64,000 bases of DNA. Origin: an uncultured bacterium (GTDB taxonomy: Bacteria > Planctomycetota > JAJSAM01 > JAJVHW01). The position numbers and the translations under genes are program-made. Position 1 is the stretch's first letter, and each line of letters opens with the position of its first letter. The stretch is taken from contig CALKVK010000030.1 in the NCBI GenBank assembly GCA_937996235.1, positions 193,618 through 257,617 on the forward strand, written 5' to 3'. The notes beneath the pieces were generated by a model. That model had not been told where the DNA came from and did no database searches. It worked only from the letters and a program-made list of their open reading frames with translations. Of the stretch, positions 16,079 through 24,646 are shown in pieces.

Positions 16079-17071
16079 ATGGTGGTGCTCCCCCAGACCG
16101 ACAAGTCCGTCCCGGCCTCGGCAGCAGCGCGCATGCTGCCGTTTCCGCCGGCGTCGGCGACGCCGGTGGACGACTACGTGTTCCTGCTCGGCCGTCCGCC
16201 CATCGCGGAGTTCCTCGGCTTCGTCAGGAACATGGCCGCGGACGGCCCGAGCGCCGAGCAGGGTCCGCTCACGGAGCAGTGGCGAGCCGCGAACGATCGC
16301 GTGCGTGCGCTGGAGGCGGCCGAGGGAGGCCTCGCCGACAACCCGGAGACGTTCCCGCTCCCCGACGAGGCTGCGGCTCTGGCAGATCAGGTCCGCACCG
16401 ATCCGATGTTCTCGTCGTCGTATCGCTTCGTGCCGAGCGAGTTCGTGATGGTCGATCTCGACCGCCTCGTCGTCTTCCAGAAGTTCATCAACCTCGGGTA
16501 CGTGGCCGCGCTCGAGGCGTCGCTCCCCGCGCAGCCGACCGTCGAGGACATGGCTCGGCTCGCGTTCGGCGTCGATCGGCGAAATGCCCCGGTGCGCACC
16601 ATGCAGAACGCACAGAACGCGTTCAGCTTCATCTCGTCGTCGAACGACCTGCGGTTCCTCGATGCGAAGCTCGTGCAGGTCGGCCCGGGCGACAAGCTTC
16701 CCTGCGGCGGACGGGCGGTCGCGCGCGTAATGCTGACCGTCGGCTTCGGCTCGAACTACCTGAACGCGATCAGCGTCCAGGGACGACTCGTGCTGAACAA
16801 CGGTAGCCACCGCGCCTACGCCCTTCGCGACCTCGGCGTCCGCTACGCCCCGTGCATCGTCCAGCGCGTGACGCGTGCGGAGGAGCTGGAGCTCATCACG
16901 GGCGGCGACCTTCAGCAGTCGCCGGAGCGGTACCTGTCCACGCCCCGACCGCCGATGCTGAAGGACTACTTCGACCCGGCGCTGCGCGCCACCGTTGCCG
17001 TGCCGCGTAAGAATCGCCTCGTGACGCTGAAGTTCGGCTGCGAGCAGTCCGACGTGCCGGCCACCGCGTAG
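16079..17071 (+). CDS. ParB/sulfiredoxin-fold-like protein of unknown function
   Basis: The product has 330 residues. GGAGG (16069-16073), 5 bp before ATG 16079, decides the start. The C-terminal half holds NGSHRAYALRDLGVRYAPCI (241-260), closely resembling the NGxHR...AxxxxG...P motif of ParB-like/sulfiredoxin folds, in which the His-Arg pair contacts nucleotide. FVMVDLDRLVVFQKFINL (122-139) may be the first strand and helix of the same fold, with a long insertion between. No helix-turn-helix is evident, so a plasmid-partition role is unlikely; ParB-fold proteins can be CTPases, nucleases or kinases. It is first in an operon with the LRAT-like gene (16-bp gap) and the DUF3892 remnant, facing an XRE/ImmA pair. 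The actual activity is unknown. Confidence 0.6.
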   Translation: MVVLPQTDKSVPASAAARMLPFPPASATPVDDYVFLLGRPPIAEFLGFVRNMAADGPSAEQGPLTEQWRAANDRVRALEAAEGGLADNPETFPLPDEAAALADQVRTDPMFSSSYRFVPSEFVMVDLDRLVVFQKFINLGYVAALEASLPAQPTVEDMARLAFGVDRRNAPVRTMQNAQNAFSFISSSNDLRFLDAKLVQVGPGDKLPCGGRAVARVMLTVGFGSNYLNAISVQGRLVLNNGSHRAYALRDLGVRYAPCIVQRVTRAEELELITGGDLQQSPERYLSTPRPPMLKDYFDPALRATVAVPRKNRLVTLKFGCEQSDVPATA

Positions 17072-17087
17072 CAGGAGGAGAACAGTC

Positions 17088-17483
17088 ATGAAGAACTCGC
17101 TGACGAATGCACAGCCCGGCGACGTCGTCGCCGTGGACTTCGGGCCGTACATCCACGTCGGCATCCTGTCGGACCGGCGGGACGGGCGGACGACCGAACC
17201 GCTCGTCCTCTCCGCGACGCGGCGCCGCGGCGCGGTCGCCGAGGAGCCGATCTCGGCGTTCGCGCAGGGTCGCGCCGTGGTCCGCCACGGGTATCCCGGC
17301 GCACTCCCGCGGTCGACCGTACTCGCGCGGGCACGGGCGCTCGTCGGACGACCCTGGCACCTGCTGTTCGACAACTGCGAGCACTTCGTTCGCGAGGTGC
17401 ACGGCGTGCCGCGCGCGAGTCCGCAGATCCGCGCGGCGGCCGCGGTCGCGCTGATCTTCTTCATCGTCGCGAGCGGCGAGTAG
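17088..17483 (+). CDS. LRAT-like (NlpC/P60 superfamily) thiol acyltransferase-like protein with C-terminal membrane helix
   Basis: The product has 131 residues. AGGAGGAG precedes the ATG at 17088. PGDVVAV (10-16) and YIHVGIL (21-27) supply the catalytic His23, and FDNCEHFV (94-101) supplies the catalytic Cys97 in the NCEHF motif that defines the LRAT/HRASLS family. A hydrophobic C-terminal segment (about 113-129) should anchor it in a membrane, as in the eukaryotic phospholipid acyltransferases. Family members form thioester-acyl intermediates and act on phospholipids, retinol or peptides. Here a membrane-lipid-directed role is an inference. It lies 16 bp downstream of the ParB-like gene and 24 bp before the DUF3892 remnant. 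Confidence 0.75.
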   Translation: MKNSLTNAQPGDVVAVDFGPYIHVGILSDRRDGRTTEPLVLSATRRRGAVAEEPISAFAQGRAVVRHGYPGALPRSTVLARARALVGRPWHLLFDNCEHFVREVHGVPRASPQIRAAAAVALIFFIVASGE

Positions 17484-17507
17484 CTGTTTGATCACTGGAG
17501 GTCGCTC

Positions 17508-17794
17508 ATGACCGAGCATCCGGTCACCTGCGTGACGAAGCCGGACCGCTTCTGGCGGCACGAGCACATCACTCACATCGGGAGCCCCGCCGCCACCTAG
17601 CGGATCACGCGCGAGGAAGCGATCCGGCTCATCGCGCGCGGACCCATGACCCCTGCACCATCGATCCGAGGACCGGCGCGCGCGCATACGTCGGCGTCGT
17701 CCGCGAGTTGCGACGGGCGGCGTTCCTGCGCACGCACGCCGACGGTCTGTGGAACGACAACCTGCTCGCGATGAACGAGTGCCCGATCGGCTGA
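17508..17794 (+). pseudogene. DUF3892 gene broken by an amber codon and a frameshift
   Basis: A ribosome site (TGGAGG) precedes ATG 17508. The first frame reads VTCVTKPDRFWRHEHITHIG, the DUF3892 N terminus, then hits TAG at 17598 where a Trp codon would be expected, and continues RITREEAIRLIARG. Near 17640 the reading moves to another frame, giving RTGARAYVGVVREL and THADGLWNDNLLAMNECPIG before TGA at 17794. That is the normal DUF3892 C terminus (dNLLxLxxC). At least two lesions are therefore present, and the protein is unlikely to be made intact unless the assembly is wrong. DUF3892 proteins are small, widespread and of unknown function. Confidence 0.8.
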
Positions 17795-17822
17795 GGTCTC
17801 GAACGACAGCGGACGCGACGGC

Positions 17823-17960
17823 TCACGCCGCGTACGGCGTTGTCCCGTCGTCGGTGTACGCCTCGTAGAAGTGCTCGAGCAGTGCCGCGCACCTCTGCTT
17901 GTAGACCTCAGGCGTGTCGGCCCGCGGTAACCCCGGGTCCGGGAGGCCCTGGATCGTGAG
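17823..17960 (-). pseudogene. C-terminal remnant of an unidentified protein
   Basis: A minus-strand frame ending at TGA 17823-17825 reads TDTSQVQLTIQGLPDPGLPR and then EVYKQRCAALLEHFYEAYTD. Both look like genuine protein rather than antisense composition. Upstream the frame loses protein character and no start is found. The family was not recognised. It lies between the DUF3892 remnant and the IS66 remnant, so it may be the tail of a gene cut by insertion. Confidence 0.3.
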
Positions 17961-18069
17961 TTGCACCTGCGACGTATCCGTCCGGCGGAGCACACCTCGG
18001 CGACGGCAGCCCGAGCGCCAAGAGCTCCGACGTGAGGGCGGGCGCCGCTCTCGGCCGCGCGCAACGAGT

Positions 18070-18280
18070 CCGGCGACGCGGCGTGAGTTCGCGGACTTGC
18101 GACTTCGGCGTGCGCTGGATGCCCGCCGGCACGTCGTCGAGGTGGGCGAAGGGTTCGATGCCGGCGGCCGTGCAGGTCGCGAGGATCGAGTGGCAGAGCG
18201 CCGCGCGGCGTCCGCCGTCGGCGCCGCCCGCGAAGAGCCGTTGGTTGCGGCCGAGTGCGGCGGACGGACCCCGTGGTGGG
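18070..18280 (-). mobile_element. IS66-family transposase C-terminal remnant
   Basis: The minus strand encodes LGRNQRLFAGGADGGRRAAL followed by CHSILATCTAAGIEPFAHLD and DVPAGI. This resembles the C-terminal block of IS66 TnpC proteins (GRxNWLFAGSxxGGxRAA, then SxxxTCxxxGxxPxxYLxDV). Only this block is present. Upstream domains and the terminal repeats are missing, so the element is dead. Confidence 0.65.
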
Positions 18281-18421
18281 GCTCGCCTGATCGAGGCCTC
18301 GCGGCGTCCGCACTGCGAACCGAGTTGCGCGCCCGGCAGCGTCTCCACGCGGCCATGTGAGCGGACTCCGACGGCGCCCGCCTCCTGGGAAGGCGTTCGG
18401 TCCTCACCTATCCTCCCTGCG

Positions 18422-19882
18422 ATGCGCGCTCTCCGCCTCGCTCCGCTGCTGCTGCTGCTCGCCGTGCCTGCCCTCGGGCAGGACCCGGGGCGGGCGCCGG
18501 CCCGGGGGCGCGGCGCGGCCACGGCCACGGGGACGCGGCTCCTCGATGCCGCACCGGCGCGGGCGGACATCGTGCTGCACACGCCCGACCTGCCCGCCCT
18601 GCTCGAGGCCGAGGGGCGCGCGGGGATGGGCGACGCGGCCGCATGGCGCGCGGCGTTCGAGCGGCAGCTCGCGGCCTGGGGCGCGATGTCCGGCGAGGCG
18701 GACCGCCTGGTGCGCGGCGGGACGGCGCTCCTGCGCGCGGCCGACGGCGAGGTGCTGCTCGCGGCGGTGCCCGCGCCGCCGATGGCGGGCCCCGAGCGCG
18801 GGACGCTCCTCGCCTTCCGCACCACGTGGAAGGCGGCGGCGCTGCGGGGCGCCCTCGACGACGTCGTCGCGGGCGGTCTCGCGCCGCGCTGGCCGGGGGC
18901 GCCCGAGCGCCAGGTGGTGATGGGGCGCGACGTCATCGCCTATCCCGGCACGCGCACGACGCTGCTCGTGTATCTGGACGACGGCATCGTCGCCGTCTCG
19001 GACCACGCGCTCGCGCTCGGGCTCTTCCTGCGCGGACTCGAGCGCACGACGGGCGGCGCAAACGACGCCGGTCCGCGGCTGCTGGAGGTCCGGCACGGCG
19101 ACGTCGAGTCGGCGTGGACGGGCTGGATCTGGGGCGAGCGCGAGTCCGTCTCGTGGCACGTCGAAGGCGGCGCGCCCGTCGCGGCGCCGCTGCCGCTCGG
19201 CGTCGATCCGCTCGTGGCCGTCGCGCTGCCGATGGCGGGCGACGCACCCGTGCTGCCCGTGCCCGTGGACTCGTGGGTGCGCGCGTTCGGCGTGGTGCAC
19301 CAGGGCGCCGTCTCCGTCGCCTACCCGCGCGCCGGCGGCGCCGCGGTGTGCGGTCGCGACGCCGCCGACGGGACGCATCCCGGCGCCGACGCCGCACCCG
19401 AGGGCGCGCTCGTGACGCAGCCCGGCGTGTGGGCGCTGCTCGGGCGGGTGCCCGGCGCCGCGTCGGTGCAGTCCGATCTCGCGGCGGGCGAGGACGTCGC
19501 CGGCGGCATGTCGCTCGTCGGCGTCGTCCGCGCGTGGGCGTCGGGCCGGCTCCCGCCGCCGATCCCGGGCGTCGACCCGACGTTCCTCGAGGGTCCCGCG
19601 TCGAGCCTGCCCCCGCTGCCGGGCTCGGGCTTCGCTCCGTGGCACGCGACGGCGAACGCCGGCGAGCTGCGCGGCGCGGTCGGCACCGGTCCGGCCACCG
19701 CGCTCGCGCTGCGCGCGCTGCGCGACATCGCCACGAAGACGGGCCCCGGCGAGCGGGGTCCACGTCCGGCCGGCGGCGAGCCGGCGTACGACACGCCGCA
19801 GGACGACGCCGGCGACGCCGGCACGGGCGCACCCCTCCCCGACCCGAAGGACGACCGTGCGCCGCTCGACGATTCCCGCTAG
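18422..19882 (+). CDS. Secreted protein of unknown family
   Basis: The product has 486 residues from ATG 18422, with a signal peptide (LAPLLLLLAVPALG, cleaved near QDPG). The mature protein is alternating alpha/beta with segments such as ADIVLHTPDLPALLEAEGRA and TLLAFRTTWKAAALRGALDD, the style of planctomycete secreted proteins that score themselves against substrate-like repeats (DUF3352-like). This placement is a weak visual impression. The C terminus is acidic and low-complexity. The 3' end overlaps the next gene by 26 bp, so translation is coupled. It opens a plus-strand operon with a lipoprotein, RDD and SpoIIM genes. Confidence 0.75.
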   Translation: MRALRLAPLLLLLAVPALGQDPGRAPARGRGAATATGTRLLDAAPARADIVLHTPDLPALLEAEGRAGMGDAAAWRAAFERQLAAWGAMSGEADRLVRGGTALLRAADGEVLLAAVPAPPMAGPERGTLLAFRTTWKAAALRGALDDVVAGGLAPRWPGAPERQVVMGRDVIAYPGTRTTLLVYLDDGIVAVSDHALALGLFLRGLERTTGGANDAGPRLLEVRHGDVESAWTGWIWGERESVSWHVEGGAPVAAPLPLGVDPLVAVALPMAGDAPVLPVPVDSWVRAFGVVHQGAVSVAYPRAGGAAVCGRDAADGTHPGADAAPEGALVTQPGVWALLGRVPGAASVQSDLAAGEDVAGGMSLVGVVRAWASGRLPPPIPGVDPTFLEGPASSLPPLPGSGFAPWHATANAGELRGAVGTGPATALALRALRDIATKTGPGERGPRPAGGEPAYDTPQDDAGDAGTGAPLPDPKDDRAPLDDSR

Positions 19883-21533
19883 CGGCGGGATCGTCGCGGC
19901 GCTGCTCTTGACCGCGGCCTGCGCGCCGTCCGGACCGCCTCTCCCGCCGGGCGACGCGGACGCGCCGCGTCTGCTCGTCGATGCCGACGGCCGCTTCGTG
20001 TCGGAGACGCCGGTCGCGGGCGCGTGGTACCCGGGCCCCGGCGTCGCTCTGCTGCTCCCGCCGGACGGTGCGACGGACGCCGCACGGCTCGCCGGCCGAC
20101 TCGCATCCGCCGCGCCGCCGGACGCGCCCGTGCTCTGGCACCGCGAGGCCGACGGCACGTTCAGCGGACGCCGCGCGCGGCTCGCGCGCGGGGACGCCGC
20201 GCAGGCGACGCACATCGCGGACGGCCTCGCGGCGCTCGCGGCGGGGGGCGGGGAACTCGCCGCGTTCGGCGCACTCGCGCGCGACGTCGCGGACGGGCCT
20301 CGGCCCGCACCGTCGCCGCCCCGCTCACCGACAGGTGAGCCGGGCACGCCGCTCGAGCACCCGGCCGATGCGCCGTTGCTCGACCGCGTCCCCGCGGACT
20401 GCGTGGCGGTGCGCTTCCGCAGTGTCGAGGCGGCGTACCGGCTCGTCGGTCTCTGCGACGACTTCGTGGCGCAGCTCGCCGCGCGTGCCGACACGGGTGG
20501 CGCGCCCGGCTCCGCGTGGAGCGCGGGCACCGTGCGGATGACGCTGCACGACCTGCTGCTGCCGACCATCTGGCGCACGAACCCGGGCGGCGTGAAGGGC
20601 GTCTCCGAGTGTGCGCTGGTCGTCGCGCCGCCGTTTCGCCGCGGGCGGCTCCGCGCCGCGCTGCTCCTGCGCATCCGCGATCCCGAGCTGCACTCGATGG
20701 AGACGCGCGCCGCGCTCGGTCTCGAGGCGACGCCGGACCACCTGTGGCGGCCGGACGCGGACCCGTTCCCCACGCGCCGCGAGCGCCGCAACCTGCGGCG
20801 CGTCGTCGGCGACGTCGAGGTCGTCGCGACCGATCCGGAGCTGTTCGCGCGGCTGCTCACGGAGCCGGGGCGCGGCGCCGACGCCGTCGCGTCGGCCACG
20901 GCGCCGCTGCCGCCCGACCCCGGGCCGCAGCGCGCGTTCACGCTGCTGTTCCCGACCGCGGCTGCGCCGACGTCGGACGCAGCGCCGCGCGGCGACGACC
21001 CCGGCCTGCGTGCGCTCGCGGCGCGGTGGGTCGGTCGCAACGTCCCGACCGACACGTGGCCCGAACCGTCGGCCGCGGCGCCGGAGTTCGAGCGGCTCGC
21101 GCGCGACGTGATCGCGGCGGCCGCCGACACGGACGGGGACGGCGCGCGCGTCGCCGTGCGACTTCGCGACGCCGCCGCGGCGACGCAGTTCGCCGCGGCG
21201 CTCCGCGCCGACGGACCGACGCCCGAGGAGCGCCGCGACGCGTGCGCGGCCGCACTCGGCGGACTCGTGCCCCTCGCGCTCGTCGAGCCGCGCGCCGACG
21301 ACGTCGCCGAGCGCGCGTTCGTGTGGCTCGCGCGCCGGCCCGTGTGTCCGGACGGCGGCACGTATCGCTTCGACGCGTTCACCGCCGAGCCGCAGTGCAC
21401 GGTGCACGGGTCGCGCGGCGCGCTGCGCACCGCTCCCGCTCCCGCGCCCGAGCCGTCGCCCGTCGCCGAGGTCGCCGTCGACGGCGCGCTGGTGACGTTC
21501 CGCTTCCGCATCGACTGGTCGTCGCGAAAATGA
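19857..21533 (+). CDS. Predicted lipoprotein of unknown family
   Basis: The product has 558 residues, begins with GTG at 19857 inside the end of the preceding gene, and carries a lipoprotein signal (ALLLTAAC with the acylated Cys at about 22). The mature protein includes VPADCVAVRFRSVEAAYRLV, spaced like the AxxVaxRfxs pattern in its upstream partner, so the two may be distant relatives. A Pro-rich linker lies near residue 150. No enzyme motif was identified. It is followed 7 bp later by the RDD gene, so it is probably part of the same operon and located in the outer or inner membrane facing the periplasm. Confidence 0.75.
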   Translation: MRRSTIPASGGIVAALLLTAACAPSGPPLPPGDADAPRLLVDADGRFVSETPVAGAWYPGPGVALLLPPDGATDAARLAGRLASAAPPDAPVLWHREADGTFSGRRARLARGDAAQATHIADGLAALAAGGGELAAFGALARDVADGPRPAPSPPRSPTGEPGTPLEHPADAPLLDRVPADCVAVRFRSVEAAYRLVGLCDDFVAQLAARADTGGAPGSAWSAGTVRMTLHDLLLPTIWRTNPGGVKGVSECALVVAPPFRRGRLRAALLLRIRDPELHSMETRAALGLEATPDHLWRPDADPFPTRRERRNLRRVVGDVEVVATDPELFARLLTEPGRGADAVASATAPLPPDPGPQRAFTLLFPTAAAPTSDAAPRGDDPGLRALAARWVGRNVPTDTWPEPSAAAPEFERLARDVIAAAADTDGDGARVAVRLRDAAAATQFAAALRADGPTPEERRDACAAALGGLVPLALVEPRADDVAERAFVWLARRPVCPDGGTYRFDAFTAEPQCTVHGSRGALRTAPAPAPEPSPVAEVAVDGALVTFRFRIDWSSRK

Positions 21534-21540
21534 GCGCGCG

Positions 21541-22404
21541 ATGAGCGACGCCACCGCGCCCCTCGACGAGTCCGCCTTCGAGGCGACGCTCGAGATCGAG
21601 ACGCCCGAGCGGGTGCGCATCCGTTACGAGCTGGCGGGTCCCGGCAGCCGCTTCGCCGCGGGCACGGTGGACGTGCTCCTGATCGGCTTCCTCACGCTGG
21701 TCGCCGTGCTCGCCGTCGCGCTCGCGGTCGAGGTGACCGTGAGCGACCTGACGCAGCGCGGTCAGATGCTCGGCATGGCGCTCGCCGGCATCGTCATGGT
21801 CGTCGTGTGGGCGTACTACCTCGGCTTCGAGCTCCTGTGGTCGGGGCAGACACCCGGCAAGCGCGTGATGGGGCTCCGCGTCGTCTCCGCGACGGGCGGC
21901 CCCGCGCCCGCCGCCGCGATCGTCGTGCGCAACGTGCTGCGGATCGTCGACGGGCTCCCGCTCATCGTCGTCGAGGTGCTCGGCGGCATCGCGATGTTCG
22001 CGTCGCGCCGCGCGCAGCGCATCGGCGACCTCGCCGCGGGCACGGTCGTCGTCCAGGAGCGCGAGCTCGAGCTGTCGCTCGACCGCGTCGCGCGCGGCGG
22101 CACGTCGCTCGCCGACGGCTCGCTCTCGAGCGACGACCGCGCGCGCGCGAAGCGCTTCCTCGCGCGCCGCAAGGAGCTGCGCGCGGATCGCCGCGACGAG
22201 ATCGCGCGCGCGCTCGTCGACGACCTGCGCACGCGCTACGACCTGCCGCAGGCGGACCCCGAGGCGCTGCTCTCGCTGCTCGCCGCGGGCCGCAGACCGG
22301 CGGACCTGCGCGATCTCGCCGGACCCGCCGTCCCGACCGAGGCGCCGCCCGCGGCCGGCGAGAGCGCTGCGCCTCCGCGCGACGCGACGGGGACCGGCGC
22401 GTGA
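21541..22404 (+). CDS. RDD-family membrane protein
   Basis: The product has 287 residues. After a 25-residue acidic lead, the RDD domain shows three membrane segments: one beginning GSRFAAGTVDVLLIGFL (the R-D-D positions read R..D), one around MALAGIVMVVVWAYYLGF, and one after GKRVMGLRVVSATGGPAPA. The signature GQTPGKRVMGLRVV is typical. The cytoplasmic tail is long and charged (about 180-287). RDD proteins are membrane proteins often found beside SpoIIM-like, MoxR and DUF58 genes, and some act in ion transport. The last 4 bp (GTGA) overlap the start of the SpoIIM-like gene, a translational coupling. Confidence 0.85.
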   Translation: MSDATAPLDESAFEATLEIETPERVRIRYELAGPGSRFAAGTVDVLLIGFLTLVAVLAVALAVEVTVSDLTQRGQMLGMALAGIVMVVVWAYYLGFELLWSGQTPGKRVMGLRVVSATGGPAPAAAIVVRNVLRIVDGLPLIVVEVLGGIAMFASRRAQRIGDLAAGTVVVQERELELSLDRVARGGTSLADGSLSSDDRARAKRFLARRKELRADRRDEIARALVDDLRTRYDLPQADPEALLSLLAAGRRPADLRDLAGPAVPTEAPPAAGESAAPPRDATGTGA

Positions 22405-23396
22405 GCGAGGAGCGCTTCGTCCGCGAGCGCATCGAGGGGTGGACCGACCTGCGCGCGCTCGTCACGCGTGCCCAGCAGCGCGGGTTGCGCTCGCTGAGCG
22501 GAGCCGACGTGCGGCGGCTCGGCGCGCTCTACCGCGCCGCGACGGCGGACCTCGCGACGGCGCGCACGCTGCGCCTCGATCCCGACACGATCGCGCACGT
22601 CAATCGCGTCGCCGCAGCCGCGCACGACCTCGTGTACGCCGCACCCGCGCGTCCGGCGGGCTCGCGGCTCTGGCACTTCGTGAGCGCGGGCTTCCCCGCG
22701 CTCGTGCGGCGGACCGCCGCGTACCACGTGACGGCCGGCGTCACGTTCCTGCTCGGGGTCGCCGCCGCGTTCGCGGTCTTCCGCCACGACCCCGCGTTCG
22801 CGGACACCGTGTTCGGCCCGGATCTGCGCGCACGCGCCGTCGCATCGGCGAGCGGCGCGAGCTACCTCGAGCTGCCCGGGATGGTGCGCCCCGTGTTCAG
22901 TTGGGGCATCGTCACGAACAACGTCAACGCGATGCTCGCGGCGTTCGCGCTCGCCACCCCGTTCGCGTTCGGCGGCGTCGTGATGATGCTCTACCAGGGC
23001 ATGTTCGCGCTGGGCGGCGTGCTCGCCGTCTTCGCCGACGAGGGCGCCGCCGGCTCCGTGCTCACCTTCGCCGCCGCGCACGGTCCGCTCGAGCTGACCG
23101 CGATCTTCATCGGCTGCGGCGCGGGCATGCGGATCGGCGTCGCGCCGCTCCTGCCGGGGCGCCGCGAGCGGCTGGCCGCGTTCGTGGACACCGCGAAGGA
23201 GTCGATCGCGCTCGTCGGCGGGGCGGCGCTGATGCTGCTGCTCGCCGCGCAGTTCGAAGGGCACGTCTCGCCGACGACGCTCCCGCCGGTGGTCAAGTGG
23301 TCGGTCGGTGCGGTGTGGGTCGTGCTGCTCGCGCTCTACTTCGGCCGCGCGGGCCGCAGGACGGCGGCGTCGTCCGACGCCGCGCCGAACCGCTGA
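22401..23396 (+). CDS. SpoIIM-like (stage II sporulation protein M) membrane protein
   Basis: The product has 331 residues and starts with GTG 22401, which overlaps the RDD stop codon. The cytoplasmic N-terminal part (1-95) reads RIEGWTDLRALVTRAQQRGL and LYRAATADLATAR, typical of this family. Then follow about five membrane segments, with the characteristic SWGIVTNNVNAMLAAFALA (about 170-188) and FIGCGAGMRIG (about 236-246). In Bacillus SpoIIM takes part in peptidoglycan remodelling during engulfment. In non-sporulating bacteria the homologue accompanies RDD, DUF58 and MoxR genes and its job is unproven. Confidence 0.85.
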   Translation: MSEERFVRERIEGWTDLRALVTRAQQRGLRSLSGADVRRLGALYRAATADLATARTLRLDPDTIAHVNRVAAAAHDLVYAAPARPAGSRLWHFVSAGFPALVRRTAAYHVTAGVTFLLGVAAAFAVFRHDPAFADTVFGPDLRARAVASASGASYLELPGMVRPVFSWGIVTNNVNAMLAAFALATPFAFGGVVMMLYQGMFALGGVLAVFADEGAAGSVLTFAAAHGPLELTAIFIGCGAGMRIGVAPLLPGRRERLAAFVDTAKESIALVGGAALMLLLAAQFEGHVSPTTLPPVVKWSVGAVWVVLLALYFGRAGRRTAASSDAAPNR

Positions 23397-23421
23397 CCAC
23401 ATCGACGCGCGCGCGGCGCGC

Positions 23422-24630
23422 TCACTCGAGCGCGGGCAGGGTGGTCGTGAAGACGAGCGTGCCGTCGGACGTGCGCACGTCGAGGGTCTGACCCGCGAGC
23501 CGCACGAGCGGCGCACCCGGGAAGCGCGCGCCGCGGCGCGTGTCGAGGACGAGCGCGCCCGCGCCCGCTGCGCCCTTCGTGACGACGTCGCCGAGCGTCG
23601 TCGTCGTGCCGCTCGCCGCGCGCGCCGTCACGTGGAGCGTGCGCGCGCCGGTGTCGAGGAGCCGCAGCTCGAAGCGCTCGCGATGACCGCGCGGGAGCGC
23701 GTCCACGTCGAGACGCACGAGCCCGCGCCCGGGCCCGGCGACGGGCGTGAGCGCCCGGCTCGCGCTCGCGTGGGCGTGGCCCACGGACTCCTGCGGCTCG
23801 TCCACGCCGCGCAGCGGCGCGATCGCCGCGCGCAGTCGCACCGACGAGCCGACGCGCACCTCGATCCGTCCGCCCGAGAACTCCGTCCAGCGCACGATGC
23901 CGCCGGGCAGTGCGCGGCGCTGCGAGTCGAGCGTGAGGTTCGCGCCGACGTCCGGTTCCGGGTCGAGCGCGCCGAGCTCCACGACGCGTCCGCCCGTCGC
24001 GTCGAACGCCAGCGCGCGATACGCCGACGGCGTCGGACCGGTGACGAGCGACGACGCGCGCAGCGCGAGCACGCTGTGCACGCCGGCGTCCGAGCTCTCG
24101 GTGGTGCGCAGGAGCACGCTGCCGCGGGGCACGCTCGGCAGGCCGGGTACGACGAAGCGTCCGTAGACCTCGCGCGTGCGCGACCACGCGTCGGCGCCGT
24201 CGAGCGCGAACGCGGGGAGCGTCGCGCGCAGCAGCGTCCCGGACGCGTCGCGCAGCTCGAGCGCCGCACCGCCCGCGTCGCGCAGGGCGAGCGCCGCGCT
24301 GGCCACGCGCCGGGCGAGTCGCGCACGTCCGCGCGCCGAGACGCGCAGCGTGCCGAGCGGCGTCTCCGCGCCGCCGGGCGCGACGAGCACCGCGGAGAGC
24401 CGCGGCAGGCGTCCGTCGGCGTCGCGTGTCGCGTCGAGGTCGGCGACGTCGCAGCGCACGCGGTCGCGCGCGCGCCCGTCGCCGCGGACGCGGCTCGTGA
24501 ACGCGAACTCCCCGTGCGCGATCCCGCTCTCCGGCGCGTCGAACGCGCCGTCGGCCCGGAACGTGAGCGCGCTCCCCGCGTGCGCCGCCGTCGCCGCCAG
24601 GAACACCAGCACCGTCGCCGTCCACCGCAT
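23422..24630 (-). CDS. Secreted beta-rich protein of unknown function
   Basis: The product has 402 residues with a signal peptide (MRWTATVLVFLAATAAHAG). The mature part is a series of beta strands with ADGAFDAPESGIAHGEFAF near the start and several RVSARGRARLARRVA-type segments in the middle. No cysteines or enzyme motifs stand out. It is transcribed toward the SpoIIM-like gene on the opposite strand and stands alone between the two arms of the RDD/MoxR locus. A TAGGCT box about 10 bp upstream of the ATG may be a -10 element. The family is not recognised. Confidence 0.65.
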   Translation of the reverse strand: MRWTATVLVFLAATAAHAGSALTFRADGAFDAPESGIAHGEFAFTSRVRGDGRARDRVRCDVADLDATRDADGRLPRLSAVLVAPGGAETPLGTLRVSARGRARLARRVASAALALRDAGGAALELRDASGTLLRATLPAFALDGADAWSRTREVYGRFVVPGLPSVPRGSVLLRTTESSDAGVHSVLALRASSLVTGPTPSAYRALAFDATGGRVVELGALDPEPDVGANLTLDSQRRALPGGIVRWTEFSGGRIEVRVGSSVRLRAAIAPLRGVDEPQESVGHAHASASRALTPVAGPGRGLVRLDVDALPRGHRERFELRLLDTGARTLHVTARAASGTTTTLGDVVTKGAAGAGALVLDTRRGARFPGAPLVRLAGQTLDVRTSDGTLVFTTTLPALE

Positions 24631-24646
24631 CGCCGCAGCCTACCCC

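Larger units (their letters stand above)
17795..18421. other. Degenerate accessory boundary region
   Basis: No intact gene is supported in this 627-bp stretch. It contains a C-terminal coding remnant (17823-17960), an IS66-like transposase remnant (about 18070-18280) and, at its right end, a CTATCCT motif that may be the -10 box of the gene at 18422. The reading frames are broken repeatedly, consistent with decay of inserted DNA. Confidence 0.5.
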
